Assembly (NCBI GenBank): GCA_029068025.1
Contig: JAIEDJ010000307.1
Location: 1-15,664 of the forward strand
Reading direction: 5' to 3'
From: Oscillospiraceae bacterium
GTDB lineage: Bacteria > Bacillota > Clostridia > Oscillospirales > Ruminococcaceae
DNA length: 15,664 nucleotides
In this document: piece after piece, positions 7,456 through 12,189 of the stretch
How the letters are laid out: the number at the start of each line of letters is the position of its first letter
Position numbering within the stretch: position 1 is the stretch's first letter
Position numbers and translations under genes: made by a program
The notes under the pieces: generated by a model
The model's database searches: none
Seen by the model: only the letters and a program-made list of their open reading frames with translations
Told to the model about the DNA's origin: nothing

Positions 7456-8226
7456 TCATAAGTATCCGCACGGATCCTGCTCGCACTCCGCACTGAACAC
7501 CGGCACCGACGGGAACTTTTCCGTTATCAGCTTCGCCAGACGGTTCGCGGCGGACTTCTCCGTTCCGAAATGTCCCGCGTCTATCAGCGCTATGCCGCAG
7601 TTTTCGGCTTCGATCCAGAAGTTATGCTTGATGTCGCCCGAGATGATCGCGTCACAGCCCTTTTCCCTGGCTATTTGCATAACGTCGGACGAAACTCCCC
7701 CGCCGCAGCACACGGCTATCCGCTTTATCGCTTTCGGCTTGCGGCTGTACTTCACGCTGTCCAGCATGAGCCTGTCCTTGCAGTATTCCGCCAATGATTT
7801 GGGGGAATGTTCAAGCACTATATCGCACACTGCCCCGAAGCCCTTGTCGCCGCGCGTTATCTCAAGAACGCCCGCGCTCTGAAATTCCAGCAGCTCCACC
7901 AGCGTATCATTCACGCCGTCCTCGGCTATGTCGAAATTCGTGTGCATTGCTATCGCGGCGATATCGTGACGAATAAGCGCCGCAACTGGACTCCACTCGG
8001 GAACGTTCTTCAGCCCGCCGAATATTACGGGATGGTGCGACACGATCAGATCCGCGCCCTTGCCTGCCGCTTCCCTGATAACGTCATGCGTTATATCCAG
8101 ACAGCAGCACACCCCCGTGACCTCGGTGCTCTCACCGCCGACCAGCAGTCCTACATTGTCATAGCTCTCCGCGCTGCAAAGCGGAGCCTTCGAGTCCAGA
8201 AATTCCAATATGTCCACGATCGTCAT
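7456..8226 (-). CDS. nif3: Nif3-like dinuclear metal-centre protein (YqfO family; 'GTP cyclohydrolase I type 2')
   Basis: Nif3 proteins are hexameric rings with a two-metal site in each subunit. The physiological reaction is not settled, and the cyclohydrolase name comes from one homologue. The metal ligands are visible as SHHP (H64, H65), HTNFD (H95, D99) and DAGHFGTE (H219, E223). SYDNVGLLVG (21-30) is the family N-terminal signature and the tail ends DPCGYL as usual. At 256 residues it is the short form, lacking the inserted PII/CutA-like domain of B. subtilis YqfO. Its ribosome site (AAAGGA) is inside the last codons of trmK, 7 bases separate the genes, and trmK-nif3 adjacency matches B. 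subtilis yqfN-yqfO, so coupling is likely. Confidence 0.95.
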   Translation of the reverse strand: MTIVDILEFLDSKAPLCSAESYDNVGLLVGGESTEVTGVCCCLDITHDVIREAAGKGADLIVSHHPVIFGGLKNVPEWSPVAALIRHDIAAIAMHTNFDIAEDGVNDTLVELLEFQSAGVLEITRGDKGFGAVCDIVLEHSPKSLAEYCKDRLMLDSVKYSRKPKAIKRIAVCCGGGVSSDVMQIAREKGCDAIISGDIKHNFWIEAENCGIALIDAGHFGTEKSAANRLAKLITEKFPSVPVFSAECEQDPCGYL

Positions 8227-8233
8227 CGTTCGT

Positions 8234-8875
8234 TCACATTCCTTTTACAGTATCAAAAATCCTCGCGGCGAGCTTCCGCAGATTTTCGGAGCGCTCCGCG
8301 TCGGTGGTATTTTCGGAGATCTTCATCAGCTTTTCGCCCAGACGGTTAAGATATTCCGCGTCTGTGATCTTCCCCGTAAGCGCAAAATACTCGTCCGCCT
8401 CCTGAACAACGCCGGTATAGCGCACGCTCATTACAACATAACGGCGCTCCTTCTCGGCGGCGACGATCTCTTCCGTTATCTCAAAGCCGTTCCGATACAG
8501 CCACCTTCTGAGGTAATCGTCCTTGGTCATCGGCTGGAGAATAAACCGCGTATCTTCCGATAAAAAGCGGCAGCCGCTGATTATCCGCGCGATAAGCTCT
8601 CCGCCCATGCCGCAGATAATAACGTCGTCCGCAAAGTCTATCTCCGCCAGACCGTCAGACTTGACTACCATGACGTTCGTGACCCCGCACTCGGCGATCG
8701 TTCTCCGCGCCGCGTCCAATGGCCCGTCGCGGACATCAGAAGCGATAACGAGACCGGAGACATTCCGTGCCAGATAACACGCAAGCTGTGCGTGATCGCA
8801 CCCGACGTCGGCGGCGGTTCTGCCGCGTCTGCACAAACCCGCCGCCGCTTTTAGTCTGTTGTCGAGTGAGTTCAC
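8234..8875 (-). CDS. trmK: tRNA (adenine-22-N1)-methyltransferase
   Basis: TrmK uses S-adenosylmethionine to methylate N1 of A22 in the D-loop of bacterial tRNAs. The 213 residues show the SAM-binding Rossmann motif AADVGCDHAQLACYL (about 21-35), an acidic ribose-binding ASDV (about 45), the family signature IICGMGGELIARII (about 85-98), and LQPMTKDDYLRRWL, which corresponds to the QPN...LRxWL segment of TrmK proteins. A charged helical C-terminal extension (about 160-210) also fits the family. The start codon is GTG (8875-8873), directly abutting the stop of the preceding gene (TAAGTG). The MNSLDNRL N-terminus matches the family, so this start is favoured despite a weak ribosome site (GGA). 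Confidence 0.93.
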   Translation of the reverse strand: MNSLDNRLKAAAGLCRRGRTAADVGCDHAQLACYLARNVSGLVIASDVRDGPLDAARRTIAECGVTNVMVVKSDGLAEIDFADDVIICGMGGELIARIISGCRFLSEDTRFILQPMTKDDYLRRWLYRNGFEITEEIVAAEKERRYVVMSVRYTGVVQEADEYFALTGKITDAEYLNRLGEKLMKISENTTDAERSENLRKLAARIFDTVKGM

Positions 8876-9076
8876 TTAGTTTCCGAGAGCCGCGTTAAGG
8901 TCTGCCACGATCTTGGCAGCATCAACGCCGTGAACCGAGCAAGCCTGTCCCACAGACTCGCCGCGAGCCGACGGACATCCGAGACAATGCATACCCATTC
9001 CCATAAAGATGGGAGCCGCAGCCTCCGCGTTAAAATCGAGAATATCTCCGATAATAGTATCAACAGTAACCTTCAT
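8876..9076 (-). CDS. DUF1858 (ScdA N-terminal-like) small CxxC protein
   Basis: This 66-residue cytosolic protein contains GMHCLGCPSARGES (28-41) followed by ACSVHG (45-50). This is the hallmark of the DUF1858 domain, which also forms the N-terminus of the ScdA/RIC iron-sulfur repair proteins. The Cys31-x2-Cys34 pair suggests a redox or metal-binding role, but the function of the stand-alone form is not known. The frame is open upstream to 9196, but the start is placed at the ATG at 9076 because AAGGAGA lies 8 bases before it and the family begins M-x-V-T-x-D-T-I-I. It is the first gene of the operon and directly abuts trmK. Confidence 0.9.
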   Translation of the reverse strand: MKVTVDTIIGDILDFNAEAAAPIFMGMGMHCLGCPSARGESVGQACSVHGVDAAKIVADLNAALGN

Positions 9077-9108
9077 GATTCTTCTCCTTAATTTTGAATT
9101 TACAGCTT

Positions 9109-9127
9109 CCGTATCATGTGGATACGG
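9109..9127. other. Perfect hairpin in the leader of the DUF1858 operon
   Basis: CCGTATC-ATGTG-GATACGG forms a 7-bp stem with a 5-base loop. It lies 32 bases before the DUF1858 start codon, between the ribosome site and the hairpin array, and is the seventh structured segment of the same leader. Confidence 0.6.
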
Positions 9128-9155
9128 TTTTGCCGATGTGCGCAAAAATGGGTTT

Positions 9156-9324
9156 CCAAAGGGCGAAGCCCTTTGGCGCGATTTAACAAACGGCAAAGCA
9201 GTTTGTTAAACGCAATGGCATTCGCGCTATGCACGAACGCTCATTGCTTGCTTCGGGACTCCGTCCCTTCGGGGGGCGGGGGCGGAGCCCCCGCGTCTCT
9301 CCCCCCTCTCTACCAGAGAGGGGG
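9156..9324. repeat. Array of six consecutive hairpins in a 5' leader
   Basis: The six inverted repeats lie almost head to tail. 9156-9176 is 9+3+9, loop GAA. 9182-9210 is 10+9+10, with inner GC-AAA-GC. 9212-9247 has outer arms GCAATG/CATTGC and inner arms GCAT/ATGC. 9255-9267 is 5+3+5, loop TCC. 9276-9294 is 8+3+8, loop GGA. 9302-9324 is 10+3+10, loop ACC. The arms are unrelated to each other, so this is not a tandem repeat. No U-tract follows any hairpin on either strand, so none is a standard terminator. On the minus strand the array falls wholly within the predicted leader of the DUF1858-trmK-nif3 operon. Confidence 0.8.
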
Positions 9325-9347
9325 ACGGTGAAACCGCACACATTTAT

Positions 9348-9376
9348 AGTATAACACATTTTTCGCGATTTGTCTA
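9348..9376 (-). promoter_or_regulatory. Predicted sigma-A promoter of the DUF1858-trmK-nif3-rqcH operon
   Basis: On the minus strand TAGACA (9376-9371) and TATACT (9353-9348) are separated by 17 bases. Each matches the consensus at 5 of 6 positions. Initiation near 9341 would give a leader of about 265 nt before the ATG at 9076. Confidence 0.65.
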
Positions 9377-9481
9377 CTGATTTTAAATTTTATCCTGCTC
9401 TAAATATTTGTGCAAAACCACCAAAAATTTACGGTTAAATAGCAAAAATTCTCCAAAAACGTTTACAAGTCCGAAAAATCC

Positions 9482-9510
9482 TTGCAAAATATTTGAAAGT
9501 GCGTTATAAT
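9482..9510 (+). promoter_or_regulatory. Predicted sigma-A promoter of pgi
   Basis: TTGCAA (9482-9487) and a perfect TATAAT (9505-9510) have a 17-base spacer. The surrounding 9355-9520 stretch is AT-rich and holds no gene. It is divergent from the operon promoter at 9348-9376, with about 105 bp between the two -35 boxes. Confidence 0.75.
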
Positions 9511-9520
9511 AATATAAAGC

Positions 9521-9558
9521 GCAGTCTGTGTAATGATCACATATTATGCACAGTCTGC
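9521..9558 (+). promoter_or_regulatory. Inverted repeat at the pgi transcript start
   Basis: GCAGTCTGTG (9521-9530) and CACAGTCTGC (9549-9558) are complementary at 9 of 10 positions with one T-T mismatch, and the stem extends two more pairs inward. The centre contains the palindrome TGATCA. It begins about 10 bases after the -10 box. It could be a repressor operator or a 5' mRNA-stabilising hairpin. Confidence 0.5.
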
Positions 9559-9608
9559 AAAAGCGTTATTCCAAAAATTAAATTCAATTAATGGAGGAGA
9601 TTTTAATT

Positions 9609-10949
9609 ATGGGTATCAGGCTTGACGACAAATATTTGAAGGGCTTTGTCAGAGACCACGAGCTGTCCGCCAGCGCTCCCGCTGTAAAGGCGGCGCACGA
9701 CACTCTAGTAAGCAGAAAGGGTCCCGGAAACGACTTCCTCGGCTGGATCAATCTTCCCGTGGACTATGACAAGGACGAGTTCGAGCGTATCAAGAAGGCG
9801 GCAGCCAAGATCAAGAGCGACAGTCAGGTGCTGATCGTCATCGGTATCGGCGGCTCCTATCTCGGAGCGAGAGCCGCTATCGAGGCGCTTAAGTCCTCGC
9901 TGTACAACTCTCTCAAGAAGGACACCCCCGAGATCTATTTCGTAGGGTGCAGCTTAAGCCCTACTTATTTGAACGAAGTCATCTCGCTGGTAGAGGGCAA
10001 GGACTTCTCCGTAAATATCATCTCGAAATCGGGCACGACCACCGAGCCGGCGCTCGCGTTCAGAGTATTCCGCGATCTGCTGGTTGAGCGCTACGGCGAA
10101 GAGGGCGCGAAGAACAGGATCTACGCGACCACCGACAAGGCGCGCGGCACTCTTAAGGAGTTGTCTGACAAGAAGGGCTATGAAACCTTTGTTATCCCGG
10201 ACGACGTAGGCGGACGTTTCTCCGTATTGACAGCTGTAGGTCTGCTCCCCATCGCCTGCGCGGGCTGCGATATCGACGCGCTGATGAAGGGCGCTGCCGA
10301 CGCACGCGAGGCATACAAGGACTGCGACCTCGAAAAGAACGACTGCTACAAGTACGCCGCTTTGAGAAACATTCTCTACAAGAAGGGCAAGGGCATAGAA
10401 ATGCTCATCAGCTACGAGAACAGCTTCCAGATGATGGCAGAGTGGTTCAAGCAGCTTTACGGCGAGAGCGAGGGCAAGGACGGCAAGGGTCTGTATCCGT
10501 CCAGCGCCGTATTCTCAACCGATCTGCACTCCATGGGTCAGTTCGTTCAGGACGGCTCTCGTGTAATGTTTGAGACGGTGATCCAGTTTGCTAAGCCTCA
10601 GAAGGATCTGTTCCTCAATGACGAGCCGACCAACGTTGACGGACTGAACTTCCTGTCCAACCAGAATATGTCGGTAGTCAACAGAAAAGCGTTCGAGGGC
10701 ACCGTTATCGCTCACACCGAGGGCGGCGTTCCGAATATCGTGCTCGAGGTTCCCGAGCTTAACGAATACGAGCTTGGATATCTCATCTACTTCTTTGAGA
10801 AGGCTTGCGCTATCAGCGGCTATATGCTCGGCGTAAATCCGTTCGATCAGCCCGGCGTTGAGAGCTATAAGAAGAATATGTTCGCGCTGCTCGGCAAGCC
10901 CGGATATGAGGAGCAGAAAGCAGCTCTCGAAAAGAAGCTCGGATTGTAA
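9609..10949 (+). CDS. pgi: Glucose-6-phosphate isomerase
   Basis: This enzyme interconverts glucose 6-phosphate and fructose 6-phosphate in glycolysis and gluconeogenesis. The 446 residues show the two SIS sugar-isomerase domains: GIGGSYLGA (79-87) and ISKSGTTTEP (138-147) bind the phosphate, GGRFSVLTAVGLLP (201-214) is the first family signature, and FKQLYGESEG (280-289) carries the catalytic glutamate region. STDLHSMGQ (303-311) supplies the ring-opening histidine and NPFDQPGVESYK (410-421) ends in the conserved lysine. An ATG at 9591 is in frame but lies in the ribosome site itself (ATGGAGGAG), so the ATG at 9609, 8 bases after GGAGGAG, is the start. There is no clear terminator after it. 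Only a weak CCG-GTATA-CGG followed by TTTTG (about 10955-10970) is seen. The rest of 10971-11085 holds nothing I can identify. Confidence 0.97.
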   Translation: MGIRLDDKYLKGFVRDHELSASAPAVKAAHDTLVSRKGPGNDFLGWINLPVDYDKDEFERIKKAAAKIKSDSQVLIVIGIGGSYLGARAAIEALKSSLYNSLKKDTPEIYFVGCSLSPTYLNEVISLVEGKDFSVNIISKSGTTTEPALAFRVFRDLLVERYGEEGAKNRIYATTDKARGTLKELSDKKGYETFVIPDDVGGRFSVLTAVGLLPIACAGCDIDALMKGAADAREAYKDCDLEKNDCYKYAALRNILYKKGKGIEMLISYENSFQMMAEWFKQLYGESEGKDGKGLYPSSAVFSTDLHSMGQFVQDGSRVMFETVIQFAKPQKDLFLNDEPTNVDGLNFLSNQNMSVVNRKAFEGTVIAHTEGGVPNIVLEVPELNEYELGYLIYFFEKACAISGYMLGVNPFDQPGVESYKKNMFALLGKPGYEEQKAALEKKLGL

Positions 10950-11085
10950 TAGTTGCCGGTATACGGTTTTGTTAAAAGCTGCTAAGAAAGAACAATTTAC
11001 GATAGGCGCAGGAAATTCCGAAAAGCGGTCAGCACTGTTCGCGAATTGCTATCAGTACGAAACGCGCAGCGCTTAAACGAAGGAT

Positions 11086-11162
11086 GCAATTTGCGAAAGC
11101 AAGCGCGAAGTGAGCATTTCGCGCTTGGCTAGGCGAGCTTTGCTCGCCGGTTCGCAAATTGC
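11086..11162. repeat. Palindromic element with nested hairpins, 5' of the P-loop gene
   Basis: The outer inverted repeat is GCAATTTGCGAA (11086-11097) with TTCGCAAATTGC (11151-11162), a perfect 12 bp. Nested inside are AAGCGCGAA...TTCGCGCTT (11101-11126, 9-bp stem, 8-base loop) and GGCGAGC-TTT-GCTCGCC (11132-11148). It ends 22 bases before the start codon of the next gene, just before its AGGAGG. The termini differ from those of the elements at 900, 4183 and 12061, but size, nesting and placement are alike. Confidence 0.7.
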
Positions 11163-11184
11163 CAATTCAAATAGGAGGTTTATT

Positions 11185-11589
11185 ATGGTTAAGATCATTA
11201 CAGGCAAAAAGGGTTCGGGAAAGACCAAGATCCTTATCGACGCTATCCACAGCGCTGAGAAGGCTTCCAACGGCAACGTCGTTGCTATTCAGAAGGGTTC
11301 TTCCCTGAACACCGACATCACTTACAAGGTTCGCCTGATCAATATCGAGGATTACGCCGTTGAGGGTGTGGACGCGTTCTACGGCTTTGTAGCGGGTATC
11401 CTGTCGTCCGATCACGACTGCACGGATATCTTTGTTGACGCGACGCTCAAGATCACAGGCAAGGATTTTGACAAGCTCGGCGAGATGTTCGACAAGCTCG
11501 CGAAGATCACTCCGTCCACAACGGTAACGCTCACCGTTTCCGCAGATAACGACGAGCTTCCCGAGAACGTCAAGAAATTTATCGCGTAA
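11185..11589 (+). CDS. Small P-loop NTP-binding protein, function unknown
   Basis: The protein is 134 residues, cytosolic, with no signal peptide or membrane segment. It opens MVKIITGKKGSGKTK, a clear Walker A loop (GKKGSGKT, 7-14) right after the first strand. TDIFVDATLK (about 91-100) is a plausible Walker B strand ending in Asp. It is too short for a kinase with a lid domain or for a complete AAA protein, and I see no sensor or arginine-finger motifs. Similar short proteins in Clostridia are, to my recollection, often labelled 'PilT/twitching motility', which the sequence does not support beyond the P-loop. The ATG at 11185 is chosen for the AGGAGG 7 bases upstream. The upstream in-frame extension is palindromic element sequence. 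It may be read through from pgi, since no promoter of its own is evident. Confidence 0.85.
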   Translation: MVKIITGKKGSGKTKILIDAIHSAEKASNGNVVAIQKGSSLNTDITYKVRLINIEDYAVEGVDAFYGFVAGILSSDHDCTDIFVDATLKITGKDFDKLGEMFDKLAKITPSTTVTLTVSADNDELPENVKKFIA

Positions 11590-11600
11590 GCGCGGTTTAC

Positions 11601-11656
11601 AATTTTTTAAAAATTTTTAAAAAATGCTTGACAAACCCCCGCTGATGTGCTATAAT
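11601..11656 (+). promoter_or_regulatory. rpmF promoter with A/T-rich UP-like tract
   Basis: A perfect TTGACA (11628-11633) and a perfect TATAAT (11651-11656) have a 17-base spacer and a TGC extended -10. Runs of A and T (11601-11624) directly upstream of the -35 resemble an UP element bound by the RNA polymerase alpha C-terminal domain. The leader to the start codon holds one perfect hairpin, CACGCA-TAT-TGCGTG (11700-11714). Confidence 0.85.
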
Positions 11657-11751
11657 ATTAAATGTTCGATATCAGAAACGATACAGTACAACGATTTTCC
11701 ACGCATATTGCGTGATGTGTTGGCTGTCAATTGAAGCGAGGGGGTGCAATT

Positions 11752-11937
11752 ATGGCAGTTCCGAAGAGGAAGGTATCTCGTGCAAGACGTGACAAGAGAC
11801 GTTCTGCGGTGTGGAAGTTATCCGCTCCGAGTTTTTCTCGCTGCAAAAACTGCGGTGAGCTGAAGCTCGCACACAGAGTTTGCGGTAATTGCGGTTATTA
11901 CAAGGATAAGGCTGTTATCGTTAAGGAAGCTGACTGA
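11752..11937 (+). CDS. rpmF: 50S ribosomal protein L32
   Basis: This small basic large-subunit protein (61 residues) has the L32 N-terminus MAVPKRKVSRARRDKRR. It carries a four-cysteine zinc ribbon, CKNC (31-34) and CGNC (44-47), so it is the zinc-binding form rather than the C-minus paralogue. The ATG at 11752 follows GAGGGGGTG by 5-6 bases. An in-frame TTG at 11731 lies before the ribosome site and is rejected. It has its own strong promoter and terminator. The DUF177/YceD gene that often precedes rpmF is absent here. Confidence 0.97.
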   Translation: MAVPKRKVSRARRDKRRSAVWKLSAPSFSRCKNCGELKLAHRVCGNCGYYKDKAVIVKEAD

Positions 11938-11978
11938 TTCCGTGTTTTGATCAGCAAATTTGCGTTTGTTCGAGTAGA

Positions 11979-12007
11979 CAGGCTTGGCGTTTTGCCGAGC
12001 CTGTTTT
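11979..12007 (+). terminator. Rho-independent terminator after rpmF
   Basis: CAGGCTTGGC (11979-11988) pairs with GCCGAGCCTG with one T-G wobble across a GTTTT loop and is followed directly by TTTTTAT. It lies 42 bases after the rpmF stop codon. Confidence 0.88.
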
Positions 12008-12060
12008 TATAGTTAAGAAGATGGTTTGTAGAAAAAGATCAACATTTTAAAGGTGCATGA

Positions 12061-12175
12061 GAAATTTCAAAAAGCAGTCCTTCGCCGCATACCGCATAAG
12101 CGGTGTGCGGCGAAGGACTGGCCAGTGCCGGTTTAGCGGCACCAGTGCCGCTAGACTGCACGGTTTTGAAATTTC
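12061..12175. repeat. Palindromic element with long hairpin, 5' of dnaE (copy C)
   Basis: The termini GAAATTTCAAAA (12061-12072) and TTTTGAAATTTC (12164-12175) are a perfect 12-bp inverted repeat, extended by GCAGTC (12074-12079) and GACTGC (12154-12159). Inside, 12075-12120 forms a 21-bp hairpin with an ATAA loop and a single T-G wobble. Next to it, TAGCGGCAC-CA-GTGCCGCTA (12134-12153) forms a perfect 9-bp hairpin. The termini resemble those of copies A and B, but the interior is unrelated. It ends 14 bases before the dnaE start codon, so the region also covers where a ribosome site would be expected. Confidence 0.8.
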
Positions 12176-12189
12176 TTTTTAATAAGATT

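Noticed and set aside
9302..9324. Perfect 10-bp GC-rich hairpin as a terminator
   Set aside because: No run of T follows on either strand, and on the minus strand it lies just after the predicted transcription start.
9526..9541. Possible CRP/FNR-like site TGTGTAATGATCACA
   Set aside because: The spacing is one base short of the TGTGA-N6-TCACA consensus and cAMP-CRP control is not typical of Clostridia. It is better described as part of the larger dyad.
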